A stretch of DNA of 64,000 bases from Protonemura montana. Taxonomy: Eukaryota > Arthropoda > Insecta > Plecoptera > Nemouridae. The position numbers and the translations under genes were made by a program. Position 1 is the stretch's first letter. Each line of letters begins with the position of its first letter. The notes below the pieces were generated by a model. The model was not told the origin of the DNA and ran no database searches. It worked only from the letters and a program-made list of their open reading frames with translations. Shown one piece after another: positions 9,426 through 19,800 of the stretch. The DNA lies in the NCBI GenBank assembly GCA_947568835.1, contig OX387612.1, forward strand, positions 4,402,001 to 4,466,000, in the 5' to 3' direction.

Positions 9426-9962
9426 CTGAACACCGGGAGCACGAAAGTCAGGGAACTATTTCACTAATTGCTTGCTATTGTTAAACGTCATGTCTTCGAA
9501 GGAAGTACTCGGTTTTAGGAAGAAATACTCGAATTCTCTGCTTTTTAGGGCCAATTTTTCGATGTCAAGTTCAACCACAGGTTAAGATGAGATAAGTCTT
9601 CAATTGGAAGTTATGTATTTTTCCATTAACCAAACATTGTAAAACTGGCCCTTACTCTTGTGCTTCGCTTGCTATGCTCATCAAGAAGAAATTTGATTTT
9701 TCTATTGTTGATTTAAGATGACTTTAATAATTTAACTAATTGAAGTTAATTTACGTGTAGAAATCCAGTCCTTAACGGCTTCAATAAAGAAAAAGACACA
9801 AAGGCACGGTAGGTCCTAGATTCAATTCTAATATCAAGCTACTCGCAGCTATTTTGGCTAATGAAGAGATATTCCTTCGTCAAATTAACACGGCCATAAG
9901 CAGCTCAACGGAATTTTAAATGCCTCGACGGGCTGTCCCACAAAAGAGAACGACGAGGTCAC
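9426..9962. other. PDZ-GEF intron, no recognised content
   Basis: 537-bp intron splitting the PDZ domain. AT-rich, with no repeat or ORF recognised. Confidence 0.75.
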
Positions 9963-10106
9963 CTTATCGATATAGATGCCGTATCCACGTTCATAGCCGC
10001 CGAGCACGGTGAAGTGGAGTATCTCATCGCGGCACGGTCGGGCGAGCGTTATGTTCCGCGTCCGCGCCTTGGCCGCGCACGCTATGTTCAGCAGACGGAG
10101 CTGACC
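9963..10106 (-). CDS. Gef26: PDZ-GEF exon: REM-PDZ junction and PDZ loop, residues 398-445
   Basis: 144 nt, phase 0 in and out. It encodes GQLRLLNIACAAKARTRNIT, then LARPCRDEILHFTVLGGYER and GYGIYIDK. LRLLNIACAAKA is nearly invariant in the family. GYGI replaces the GLGF/GFGI carboxylate-binding loop of the PDZ domain. The frame runs on into the intron (VTSSFSF...), but GTGACC is the donor and the next exon continues VEKSSKAED as expected from homologues. Confidence 0.97.
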
Positions 10107-10637
10107 CTGCGGAACAAACGGGCGGAGAGATGTTAAAAATAGCTTGGGGTAAAAGTGGTTCGTGCGGTTTATACAAAGGAGTTTGACTGATGAGGGGGTT
10201 CTCAAAATGAGATCTATTTGGTGTAGGTATAAAAAAAGTAAAAAAAAAAAAAAGGGGCAATGACCTGATTTGCAATCCTCTTAAATCAAACTAAATAATA
10301 TGGCCTAGCGGTTATAAGTCCTGGTTTACTGGATTGCTTCTTAAGAGCAGAGATGCTAATTTTTTTTTCCTAAGTTTGCCACAGAATTTACGGGCAGTTC
10401 CAAGAATTCTCGCCAGTTAGCTCAAGCTAACAAAATTGTCGAAGTAATACCCGACTTACACCACAACTGGTCGTGATTGGGCTGATTTGAGATAATTTAA
10501 ACAAAAAACAAAATGGTCAATGGCTAAAAGTTACAAAATAAACTATTTATTTGGAGCATGGCTAGTCTGACCTCATACAAATACAGCCAAGAGATACTGA
10601 TCTCTGAAAATATCTCTTCAAAAGACCGAGGGTTTAC
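10107..10637. other. PDZ-GEF intron, no recognised content
   Basis: 531-bp intron with a poly(A) run near 10240-10254; otherwise featureless. Confidence 0.75.
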
Positions 10638-10782
10638 CTGCATCTTCTCGCGCTCGAGTCCCGCTTCGAACGTTTGCAGGAAGTCCATCATTGCCGGGTC
10701 GGTCTCGAAGTCTGTGAAGTGATTGTTGACCCAAAGCAGGACAACTCGGGTCACTCGGTCTCGAATGCTCGCTTCACCAAAC
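10638..10782 (-). CDS. Gef26: PDZ-GEF exon: C-terminal half of RasGEF_N (REM), residues 350-397
   Basis: 145 nt, phase 2 in and phase 0 out. It encodes [20 protein letters not shown], then [20 protein letters not shown] and GLEREKMQ. This matches [20 protein letters not shown] of RAPGEF2. The REM domain packs on the catalytic domain and stabilises its helical hairpin. The first base completes the Trp of LLQW from the previous exon. Confidence 0.97.
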
Positions 10783-10921
10783 CTAACACCGGAGAATATC
10801 ACAAGGTTAGGAGAACTCTGACGGTAGATGTAAAGATATTATTAGATAAAACATGTAGCACTCCTGGGAATGAATAATGAGAATGATTGAATAAACAACA
10901 TTGCTAGACATTCCCCAACTT

Positions 10922-11425
10922 TAGCGTCCATGCCAAGCCAGCGCTTGTGTATCGATGACGACATCGTGACACATTCTCAGGCTATAGCGTCCATGCCAAG
11001 CCAGTGCTTGTGTATCGATGACGACATCGCGACACATTCTCCGGCTATAGCGTCCATGCCAAGCCAGTCCTTGTGTATCGATGACGACATCGGGACACAT
11101 TCTCCGGCTATAGCGTCCATGCCAAGCCAGCGCTTGTGTATCGATGACGACATCGCGACCTATTCTCTGGCTATAGCGTCCATGCCAAGCCAGCGCTTGT
11201 GTATCGATGACGACATCGTGACACATTCTCCGGCTATAGCGTCCATGCCAAGCCAGCGCTTGTGTATCGATGACGACATCACGACACATTCTCCGGCTAT
11301 AGCGTCCATGCCAAGCCAGTGCTTGTGTATCGATGACGACATCACAACACATTCTCCTGCTATAGCGTCCATCCCAAGCCAGAGCTTGTGTATCGATGAC
11401 AACATCACAACACACTCTAACAGCA
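10922..11425 (+). repeat. 63-bp tandem array (8 units) with open frames on both strands
   Basis: Eight units with a period of exactly 63 bp (TAGCGTCCATGCCAAGCCAG at 10922, 10985 and so on). Each contains the near-palindrome CGATGACGACATCG. Because 63 is a multiple of three, both strands stay open for about 200 codons, translating into a 21-residue repeat. Differences between units are spread over all codon positions. It sits wholly within the intron between exons 11669-11533 and 10782-10638, so I treat it as a non-coding minisatellite. Confidence 0.95.
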
Positions 11426-11532
11426 GTATTTACGAACGAAAAGAGTATGCACAATCGTCTACGCCTGAAATCAATCTTTCTTATGCTGAGAAATCTGAAA
11501 AAATTTCGCGGGCCCTTTTTAGCAAAACCTAC

Positions 11533-11669
11533 CACTGAAGCAGTTGTCCTGCCACCAGCAACGGACTGTCAATGAACGTGCGGTGTGTCAGTAGGAAGTC
11601 TTCCACGTAGGTCGGGTCCGTGATCGAGTTCTCCTCGATCAGCTGCTGCATGAGTCGCTCTGAAGAGCC
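11533..11669 (-). CDS. Gef26: PDZ-GEF exon: N-terminal half of RasGEF_N (REM), residues 304-348
   Basis: 137 nt, phase 0 in and phase 2 out. It encodes GSSERLMQQLIEENSITDPT, then YVEDFLLTHRTFIDSPLLVA and GQLLQ, with TG of the following Trp. It aligns with [36 protein letters not shown] of RAPGEF2. The acceptor is GGCCAG without a strong pyrimidine tract; the donor GTAGGT is good. Confidence 0.97.
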
Positions 11670-12106
11670 CTGGCCAAACACAAACAAGACAACGATAGTG
11701 GGACGCTCTCATCGGAGTTCGTGCACAACCGCTGGAGTTGAAACTTTGGCCGATCAGAACAAATTTCAAGTTCAGTTTTACAATATTTTTCAACTCTGTT
11801 GTGAGTCTGACAGAAACATTTAATTTCACTGCATGCAATTGGTAGTTGCCATGACAATAGTTTTCACCCAGGAGTTGAGAAAGTTATTATACCAAAGGCC
11901 AGTTTTTCCTTACCTTACAGTAAATTTGCTATCGCTTGGTTTGTTATCTGACGATGTTTTTTTTTAATTTTTTACGGCCTGTTACTTTCTTAACCGGCGC
12001 CTAGTCCAAGCGTAATGCAGAGCAAATCAATCAAACTGATCGTTTTTATTCAGTTTTTGTAAATGTTGAACAGAGAGTGACCAAAAATAAATAAAATTAC
12101 GGCAAA
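11670..12106. other. Left half of a PDZ-GEF intron
   Basis: AT-rich intron. A segment at about 11755-11870 (CATTTAATTTCACTGCATGC, TTGCCATGACAAT) resembles 8840-8905 (TCACTGCATGTAATTC, CATGGCAATTG), suggesting an additional low-copy dispersed repeat. Confidence 0.5.
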
Positions 12107-12290
12107 TATGTTGATTGGGAAAGTAAAGGGAGAGTATGGAACTTACCGAGCGGGAGTGCCAGGCCGCGATAGTCTCTTCTCTCCAGTGATAAAGGCAACA
12201 GCCGAAACGTTAACAGAGAATTTCCACTATCGCGACTTGCCACTCACAGCTCGGTAAGTTCCGTACTCTTCCTTTGCTTTCCCAACCAAC
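12107..12290. mobile_element. Fold-back MITE with ~65-bp inverted arms
   Basis: The left arm (TTGATTGGGAAAGTAAAGGG, AGAGTATGGAACTTACCGAG, CGCGATAGT) is the reverse complement, with some mismatches, of the right arm (ACTATCGCGACTTG, GCTCGGTAAGTTCCGTACTC, TTTCCCAACCAAC). A ~45-bp loop separates them. No transposase is present. The arms contain consensus-like 5' splice sites (CGGTAAGT) on both strands. Confidence 0.85.
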
Positions 12291-12299
12291 ATAATCGTT

Positions 12300-12495
12300 A
12301 TCCTAGCCCTTTGGCACATTAAAAATCAACATATTCATTATCCCAGCCCTTTGCACATTAAAAATCAACATATTCTTGTTATCCCAGCACTTTGGCACAT
12401 TACAAATCAACATATTCTTGTTATCCCAGCCCTTTGACACATTACAAATCAACACATTCTAGCTATCGCAGCCTTTTGGCACATTACAAATCAAC
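12300..12495 (+). repeat. ~41-bp tandem array next to the MITE
   Basis: Five imperfect units of 40-42 bp with TATCCCAGCCCTTTGGCACA and TTACAAATCAACATATTC. It starts directly after the right arm of the fold-back element, so it may be part of the same element or have arisen from it. Confidence 0.85.
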
Positions 12496-12541
12496 TACCA
12501 ATTAAATTCTGACGAATCTCGCAAGTCTCAAGCTAGCTCAC

Positions 12542-12665
12542 CCGTATGACGACGTGGCCGCGTCGCGCGCCGCCGTCCTGCAAAGCGCCGCGCTGCTCTG
12601 TGATCATCACCAACTTGCCGCCCTCTTCATGGCGCTTCGTGTTCTCCTCGCCCTGGTGTTGGATT
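12542..12665 (-). CDS. Gef26: PDZ-GEF exon: CNB2-to-REM linker, residues 263-303
   Basis: 124 nt, phase 2 in and phase 0 out, too short to stand out as an ORF. It encodes IQHQGEENTKRHEEGGKLVM, then ITEQRGALQDGGARRGHVVI and R. It matches the [28 protein letters not shown] linker of RAPGEF2. The acceptor is GTGCTTGCAG and the donor GTGAGC. Confidence 0.94.
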
Positions 12666-13602
12666 CTGCAAGCACGGGACAAGATTCAAACAATGTTCAC
12701 AATCGTCAGGCGGTCTTTGAGCAAAAAATCCAGGGTTTGTTATGGTTTTTAGAATCATGTCTACTTTATCTAACTTTTATCTAACCTTAGCACTAGCTTT
12801 GACCAAATAGTTTTAAACTGGGTTTTGAATGCTAAGTGAAGAACAACTAAATTTCCCAACGTTTCGTAACTTGTACCTGTTACTTTATCAACGGTTAAAG
12901 CAGTCCTGACAATTTTTCGAAAACCTGGTTTAAGAAGTTTTTGTCAAACTGGGGTTTAGAGTTTAACAACTTATTGTGGTTTTAACCTGATAAATAGTGC
13001 TAATCTCACAGTCTGAACCTGTTATTGCTGATATTAACCAAACTAAAACAGATCCTTTAACTATATGTGATTATAATAATTATATTTATATTATAATGTT
13101 TATGTTATTATGACATACAAATGTTCAAAAATGATTTCTTTGAGGTTTTGAGAGCCGTTGGTGTATGAGACTTGTGGTTTTTTTGGCTAATGCTTTTTTT
13201 TTAAGGGTTTTTAGACCTAAAAACAACTTGTCCCAAAGTTTCGACAGAGATCGCTCTGCCATCTTCAGGATGAGACTGATCATGGCTGCCTGAAGAGGGC
13301 AAAGTGATCTCTGCCAAAAAATTGGGACAAGTCCTTTGAAGAACTAAAAACCCTTCAAAAAAGAGCACTAACTGAAAAACTACACGTCTCACGTTCAAAA
13401 ATGTGTCCTGAATTTGAACGGCTGCAGAGCTAAATAAAATTTTGTTCATCATTCACTTACATTTTCTGATATTGTTTCACTAATCTAATCTGCAAATCTA
13501 ATACAAAAACAATGTATTTTGTCAGTTGGCAACAAATAAATAAACAAATAAACAAATCACCGAAACAGTTTTGAGGTTAGTTTCGACGAGCGCCGCACTC
13601 AC
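12666..13602. other. PDZ-GEF intron with two fold-back-type relics
   Basis: 937 bp. At 12805-12910 is a copy of the CCCAACGTTTCGTAAC repeat family (see 39895 and 42670). At 13200-13375 is an inverted repeat with a hammerhead-like core (separate entry). An ATAAACAAATAA microsatellite occurs near 13530-13555. Confidence 0.65.
13200..13375. repeat. Inverted repeat with hammerhead-like core
   Basis: The left arm (AAGGGTTTTTAGACC, AACTTGTCCCAAAGTTTCGA, CAGAGATCGCTCTGCCATCT) is roughly complementary to the right arm (CTGAAGAGGGCAAAGTGATC, GGGACAAGTCCTTTGAAG, AACTAAAAACCCTT). On the minus strand 13268-13238 reads CTGAAGA, a possible 7-bp stem (GGCAGAG/CTCTGTC), then CGAAAC. Confidence 0.6.
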
Positions 13603-13847
13603 CTGTAGTAATCCGTCTGCGTGATGCAAACAAACTGGCAGTCGTCGCAGCGGGTGCGCATGACGCCGCGATGGTACAGCTTCTCCATGGTAGGTTCGAT
13701 GCCGAAACTGTCTCCCAGATGGAGCTGATCTGGTTCGCCTTGCGAGTGCTCGACCTCGACGTGGCCGTTGATCAGCACCGACCACGAGTCAAGCTCCTCG
13801 CCGTCGTTCATTACCACGGTGCCGGCTTTTTCGACCACCGCAAACAC
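13603..13847 (-). CDS. Gef26: PDZ-GEF exon: second CNB-like domain, residues 181-261
   Basis: 245 nt, phase 0 in and phase 2 out. It encodes [80 protein letters not shown] and Y. The fold is that of a cyclic-nucleotide-binding domain, but the phosphate cassette reads GDSFGIEPT and lacks the Glu...Arg signature of true cAMP binders. This agrees with the known failure of family members to respond to cAMP. Acceptor is GTCTTCAG and donor is GTGAGT. Confidence 0.98.
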
Positions 13848-14768
13848 CTGAAGACAAAACGGTTTTGCGTTAATTTGGTTGGGGAGCCACAGGGTTAGTT
13901 AAATTTGCTGTTATTTAGTTGAGAGGTTAGGGACAAACGCTAGGCTTTACGTTTTTCTATTGGTTATCTAGGTTGGGTTAACATCCTGCCTTGGGTTTAT
14001 GGGTTTAGTCATGAGTCTCAGTGCTTGTGCTAAACATTATGCAATTGGGCAAAGTGGTTTAGACAGAGACCTAGCCATAATATCCTGCAAGGAAATTGCT
14101 CACTGTCAAATTCCAACAATAACCCTACATACCAGCAAGTGGAGCATTAGAAAAAAATGAAAAAGGTGAATTTTTTCAGAAAAAACATGTCAGTGGCTTG
14201 TATTTAAATAAAATTAGATTCTGTAGGTCTAATTGTTTCATTTGATATATTTGTTTAGATTCCAATTTCATCTCGTTGGTAAAGGGTTGACATTGTTTTG
14301 GTGATTTTTGGCCTAAAGTTGCTAAGAAAAACCTGTTTGGATTTTTACAAAAGATAAGAAACAAAAACCTTCAAAGGTTTAAAAGATATATCAGTTATCT
14401 ATTTGGGCTCTGTGGTAAAGACTAGTGAAATTTACCAGAAACATTGTTCTAATACAGTCAACTATGGGAAATAACATTTTGAAACCGGGTTTTCGAATGA
14501 GTTTACAACGTATGCCTGTTACTTCATCAAGGAGACCTACTGATTAAATACCAGACATAAGTTGCGACACACCGGCAAAATCACTCGTTTTACTTCTAGC
14601 ACTTGAAAACCTAATATGGAACAATTTTTTTTAACTCTTGCTCAGGTTATAAATAGTGGGAAAGAATCTAAGCAATGCTTGATTTTCATTCTCAGGAAAC
14701 AATTGCAGGAAACAACTAGCTTGCACTTGTTTTCCGAGTCAAACTTCCAAAGTGACCATCGCACTGAC
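13848..14768. other. PDZ-GEF intron
   Basis: 921-bp intron. At about 14470-14560 is a degenerate copy of the AAACCGGGTTTTCGAATGAG ... TTACTTCATCAAGG repeat related to the 39895/42670 family. Nothing else was recognised. Confidence 0.6.
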
Positions 14769-14924
14769 CATAACGCTGCAGAGTGCTCGACGGACGGCCA
14801 GGGTCATGTTGGTGAACGCCTTCAAGTGTTGCGTGAACTCGAGCAGCGTTTCAACGTCGTCTTCGCTCCGCTCCGAAGGGTCCTTCTCGAGGCACTCTCG
14901 CACCGTGTCTCGTACGGTCAAACT
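14769..14924 (-). CDS. Gef26: PDZ-GEF exon: N-terminal helices of CNB2, residues 129-180
   Basis: 156 nt, phase 0 in and out. It encodes [40 protein letters not shown] and [12 protein letters not shown]. It matches [20 protein letters not shown] and FANMTMSVRRELCAVM of RAPGEF2. Acceptor is GTTTCAG; donor is GTCAGT, just after the VM codons. The frame runs into the intron but the next exon resumes VFAVVEKAG. Confidence 0.97.
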
Positions 14925-15500
14925 CTGAAACGATAGGGAAATGTTTATAGCAACGGCAAAAAGTAGCTGACAGATCGGCAAGAGTATTTTCCGGATGAGA
15001 ACTGCCATTAAAAATGGCCAACACTACGCCTTCTTGCTTGACAGCTCTTACGGCTACAAGGCTGTGATTCAGCCATTTTTTTCTGGTGGTTCTTTTAGTG
15101 CTAAAACTATAACGCTTACAAATTACGTGTCAAAAGATCCCGGTAATCCCAACCCCGTCTAATGAAAATGCAGTCGTTCGAAATTTAAATCAAATATCAT
15201 CTTTGGTATCCACTGACAAAGTACACATTAAAAGTTTCTAATGTGCCCTCTTTTTATTCTCCAATGGAAATACAATACACAGAAACAAAATTTAACAAGT
15301 GATCGGATGTTACACGTGAATTAATAATACGATTATATTTTTATTATTTTCTGTAGTATACTGTTCTGGAAGCTGTTTGTTCATCAATTGCTAGAGTTTC
15401 TAATCCAAACAAATGCTACAACTAGCAGCACAAACTTTTTAGTTTAGAAGGCAACCATGATGCGACGGCCTCCCGAATATCGAAGTAACTCTCAACTTAC
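14925..15500. other. PDZ-GEF intron, no recognised content
   Basis: 576-bp AT-rich intron. No repeat or ORF was recognised. Confidence 0.75.
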
Positions 15501-15707
15501 GTCCATGCTCTCGGCAAGGTCGTCTTCTTCGTCGGAGTCGACGACCGACTCCATCAGCCCCGAGAGATCGGGCTCGTCGGCCTCGAGCGAGCTCTGCACC
15601 GACGCCATCGTGTCTGAGCCGCTGTACGCTGAACTCGTATCCGACGAGTGCGACGACCGGTTCGACTTGACGAACAGCTCCGGCCGACCAGACAGACATG
15701 GCGAGAA
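15501..15707 (-). CDS. Gef26: PDZ-GEF exon: Ser-rich/acidic linker between CNB domains, residues 60-128
   Basis: 207 nt, phase 0 in and out. It encodes FSPCLSGRPELFVKSNRSSH, SSDTSSAYSGSDTMASVQSS, LEADEPDLSGLMESVVDSDE and EDDLAESMD. This corresponds to the SITSDSGSSSLSDIYQ..., [20 protein letters not shown] region of RAPGEF2. The serine clusters followed by acidic residues are plausible casein-kinase targets. Acceptor is TTGCCGCAG and donor GTAAGT. Confidence 0.96.
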
Positions 15708-16356
15708 CTGCGGCAAAAAGTTAGGTTAGGTTCTGTTTTTAAGTGAAGAGAGATACCACAGCAAATAAGTGAAGCTAAGATTGGGGTAGCTTGTTATTGG
15801 GGAGACAGAAAAGGACTTGCTAGGTGTTAACACTTCAGAAGTCCGAGTTTATCTCTTAAGGTATCGATCGGGAACAGTGAAATTGTTCATTCAAATCAAC
15901 AAAACATTCAAATGCATTGGAAAATAAAACACTGATTGGCTTTGGACCATTAGAGACAATTCATGTCGGTACAGAAATGATTGAAGGTTCCCAAATAGGT
16001 GAATGAGGGGCTGAACAATACTGAAATCAGTAATCCTAATGTTTGATTATAATATTTTGCCTAAGTCATCTACTGCTTTGTAACATGTTTTTTGAAGGTG
16101 CGGTTATAAGAAATAAGATGCATAATCGCCAGGAGTCTGAATAGAAATCATACGCCTCTACCTTTTGATGCAGCGTACACATGACTAGCCTCAAAAACAT
16201 AACTCACTTTCAATACCCAGAACGTTATTAAAGTCCTCTCAATAGACCTAGTCAATCGGAACGCTTTAATTTCCTGTCCGCTTTTATCGTCAGGCTAAAA
16301 ATCGACCGCTGCAGAAACGGGTCGGCCCTCGTATGTGAAATGACGAACAAACTCAC
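15708..16356. other. PDZ-GEF intron, no recognised content
   Basis: 649-bp intron. An open frame extends from the exon at 16357 into it (to about 16252), but the GTGAGT donor and the match of the next exon show it is intronic. Confidence 0.75.
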
Positions 16357-16455
16357 ATTATCCTCGAAGACGAGATTGACTCCACCCCCGCGGTCCATGG
16401 CAGCGAGGTTTCGCGCCGCCCCCTGGCGGCCACCTTGCACTTCAGGGTAGTCCAC
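16357..16455 (-). CDS. Gef26: PDZ-GEF exon: linker after CNB1, residues 27-59
   Basis: 99 nt, phase 0 in and out. It encodes VDYPEVQGGRQGAARNLAAM then DRGGGVNLVFEDN. It follows LEPSEMIV of the upstream exon, where vertebrate RAPGEF6 has LEPSEMIVVENAKDN. The glycine/alanine-rich remainder is not conserved. Acceptor is TTTCGCAG and donor GTGAGT. The intron upstream is 18.3 kb, by far the largest in the gene. Confidence 0.9.
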
Positions 16456-17584
16456 CTGCGAAAGAAAGAGGGGAGCACGTCAGTCAAACATATCCATTGT
16501 TCGTTAGGTACGATTATCAACTGCATAACCGTATTGTTTCGTTACTGACATTTGATACGATTCTAATAATGGGCATGACTGCAGATCTTATTGATTTGAA
16601 CATGCAGATCTGCAATCTTTCTGTTTAATATGTGTCACATGGTTTAGTGACCTTTAAGAGGCCTGATGTTATGTCAGATGGGCATAAGGCTGAAGTTTAC
16701 AGACCATTTGACTAAAAGCTTAGGACAAATATGTAAAGAACAATGTAGATACTTATCAGCTAAATTTTTAACCAGATTGGCGCCCAACGTGGGGCAAACA
16801 TTTGATAAAACTTGTTGAATTTGGTTAGCTTGTTTTGATGTCAGGTCATCAAATCAGCCCACTAATCTGTTATGGAAAGATGAGACATAGCAGGGATGTA
16901 AAAACAGTTTCAAACTGGCGAGAATAGAATCTAAAGCGAGTGAATTCTCAACATTAAAATTCTTGATCTCTTAAAAAGGCCAAGCCGAAATTATACGATG
17001 GGAGATATTACAATATGACTTTATACTCTCGTGCTAAAAGGAAAATATTTTGTACTTTTGAGGATAATTTACTTTGAGCTATCTTTATGTATTCAAGAAT
17101 TAACACCTTAGCCCACGGGAAGAAATATTAGGGAGTGCCAGTTGACAGAATTAACACAACTCAAGATTTCAGTAGCCATTTATGCCAAAATAATTAAGCG
17201 TATAAAAAAAAAAACATCAAGGTGTTCCCTGACTGCGGAATTGTGCAAGCGAAGGTCAGACGTGACTGAAAGGTGCAATTAAAGTGCAATCGCGCAGATG
17301 CATCCAACTCGTCACATTTAGAATGCAAATTTATGCAGCGTGGCGTCGCGGCGCCGACGACGCCGTCGAAATTGCAGCAAAAAGCGCGACAAGATTTAAT
17401 TGGTTGAAGACGGAAGCTCAAACAAAACTGGGGCCTTTGACGATAACGTCGCCGGTGTACCTTGCTATGAAAAGGTTTGCACCTCACCTTTTAGGAGACG
17501 TATCTTGTGCATAAATCAATGACTATCACGGGGAATTCGAATCAATTACATGAAAAGTACGTTGCTTGTCAGCGAGAGAGCATA
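16456..17584. other. Start of the giant intron: LTR-like primer-binding motif and a GC-rich island
   Basis: At 16778-16794 is TGGCGCCCAACGTGGGG, the form of a retroelement primer-binding site, but no LTR or gag/pol could be seen nearby. At about 17270-17480 the GC content rises (GCGTGGCGTCGCGGCGCCGA) and octamer-like ATGCAAAT text appears. ORFs there on both strands look unconstrained. It could be a conserved non-coding regulatory element. Confidence 0.4.
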
Positions 17585-17925
17585 CTTTTTCCAGCAGAGG
17601 CGCCACCGGTCGTTTTGGGCTGACATGCCGGTCAAATGTAATTTAAAAAAAATATGATACAAATCAGCTCCGCTGATATCCGCCATTTTCCTTTTGCTCC
17701 AAAGCTTTTTTTGTGTGAAGATGTTTGTTTTTGGAGAAATTAAGATGTTTCTTTCATTTATACCAATCTTGGGAATTATTTTGCAGTTTAAATAACTATT
17801 TTGAAATCCCGGCAAAGCTTTGGGGCAGTTTTTGTGCTGGTATCTTTTCTCACGAGCTAGACTGTAGCAATCCTAGGGCTGGTGTCTATCAAATTGTGTC
17901 TTTGAGCTGGTATTATCTCACTTGG
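17585..17925 (+). mobile_element. Composite element (head plus 54-bp unit), degenerate copy
   Basis: The head (GGCGCCACCGGTCGTTTTGG, GCTGACATGCCGGTC, ATATCCGCCATTTTCC) is followed by one or two decayed 54-bp units (TTTGTGCTGGTATCTTTTCT, CACGAGCTAGACTGTAGCAA). Same order and orientation as the better copy at 47100-47861. Confidence 0.8.
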
Positions 17926-19734
17926 TATATACTATAAGACGCTACATGTCGTTTTTACAATGCGAAAAACAAAGCATTTTTTTGTAAATAAAAAAATAGG
18001 GCAATTATTTAATTTTGAATACAGTTGAAGCTTAAGATTTGTAAGCACATTACTAGCAGGTTTATGCCAGTGTGGTAACTACTTGGTATATCGGTAATGC
18101 GATACGTTGCGAAGCCATAAAGCTGTCGCTGTTCCCAACAGCAAGCCGTGTTAAATGACACGCGTGCTCGGCACATGTTTGACGTCGGTTACCTCGGAGG
18201 ATCCTACCGACCACGACCGCGACAGGAATCGTGATCGGCGATTCTTGCAGATGCTGCTCCGTCTCAGCGTGCAAGGCTCGTATGCGTATTTCAACATGTT
18301 CACTATACGTTGTCAGCGATTCAAATTAGAATAAAAGTCCTTTGAGAGGCTCGGTTTATATTCGAATAGCTTCTGGGTTAGTAATTGAAAAGAAAGTCAC
18401 TGTTTGGTTAAGGATGGTGATCAATAACTCGCCCATGTTTTATCTTGTCTTCAAGCTATTTCAACTCGAATCTTATAATCAAAAACATCTTGATTTCGAA
18501 CACACGTCACCGTTTATATATAACTTTAATTTTCCTAGAGGTTTTTTCCATAACACACACTTTTCCGATCAATTGCAATGGCATTAAGATTTTGACAAGT
18601 CAAACTACAGTTCTAAAAAATGCACAGACTACAAAATTACTTTTCTTTAGGTACAAATTACTCGGTAGGTGTTTTGAGTTCACATACGCGCACCAAACGG
18701 TGTTTTCACGGCCGGTTTTTGGTATTGTCGACAACATTTCGGGACTGTTCTCAACAACTTCACTAGAATGTCCTCAACGCCGACCGATCGACGACCCATG
18801 AGTCCGTTAAAATCAGCAAATGAGAACGTTTAGTCCAAGATTGTGCCATTCAAAACGTCAGGAAAGGTTTTTTCATTTGTTCTTATTGGGTCGTTAGTTT
18901 AGAAAAAGAATGCACTGAATTTCGGAGTTGACAATGGTTTTAAACGACAAAGCCAATAAACATTAGTTGAATGGTATTTGTTTTTGTAGCATAAATCGCA
19001 GTGATGTCAAGGGTAGTTTTCAGAAAATTATTATCAATTCTTGTAATATATCTTTTAGGTTTTCGAGGCACATTTGCAAATATCAAGTTCAAGCGCTTCT
19101 CATCTCTTATGAAAGATGACTCAAAGCGAGCGAAATTTACAGAAATCGTTCACGATATTGCTATAGAATCACAGAACGAGCGAGCGATAACTCGTTGAAG
19201 TTGAACGACTCGTTAAAAATATGAAATAATTGCTTCAAATCTTGAATCGAAAACGCCGTGATTCTGAATCTTATAACAATCGATCAAATTAGTCAACGCG
19301 AACTTTCTTGACAGCCAATTTCAAGATGAACCGATATCGGAAACTGATTATAAAAGGTTTCAGCGGTCGTTACTTCGATGTTGTGCAGTGGACTGGAATC
19401 GTAAGACTGGCAGGGAAATGATGCATTCGTCAAAGTCTCGGCGGCAACTTCCGTTGCTCAGTTCGAGCTGATAGCGAGTACCAGTGTGTAATCAGTTATT
19501 GTGTACGAAATGCCTACGCGCGAGCGGATCTTAGCTTTCGAAGAATTACACCTAGGAAATGGTGATTGATTCACGATAAAATTTGTCAGCCAGAGTGTTT
19601 TGTCAAAAGCGAGTTGGAATAATCAGAGGTGAAAAAAGAACCCTAATCATAAGAAGGAACTTACAATTTTAAAGCGCGAAGATCTTTTAGGTAGTAGCCG
19701 TATCACGAATACACTTTGTTTTCGAAAAAGGACC
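17926..19734. other. Giant-intron segment without recognised genes
   Basis: A GC-rich patch at 18140-18290 on the minus strand offers acceptor- and donor-like sites, but it does not match any segment expected between the flanking exons. Small ORFs at 18342-18801 and 19001-19198 show no recognisable domain. Confidence 0.5.
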
Positions 19735-19800
19735 AAAGTTCAGCAACACTGCGCTGCGTTCGGTAAATTGAATGGGTGACCATCATACGTGTACCTACAC
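19735..19800 (+). repeat. 5S-derived SINE fragment
   Basis: CAAAGTTCAGCAACACTGCG ... GAATGGGTGACCATCATACG is a decayed copy of the 5S internal-promoter unit. Confidence 0.65.

Noticed and set aside
10930-11538. Plus- and minus-strand ORFs of about 200 codons with 21-residue repeats
   Set aside because: They are produced by a 63-bp minisatellite inside a verified intron; both strands are open equally and unit differences are not biased to silent positions.
18062-18290. Extra PDZ-GEF exon in a GC-rich patch
   Set aside because: Splice-like sites exist, but the translation matches nothing expected between LEPSEMIV and VDYPEV, and those two exons already join in phase.
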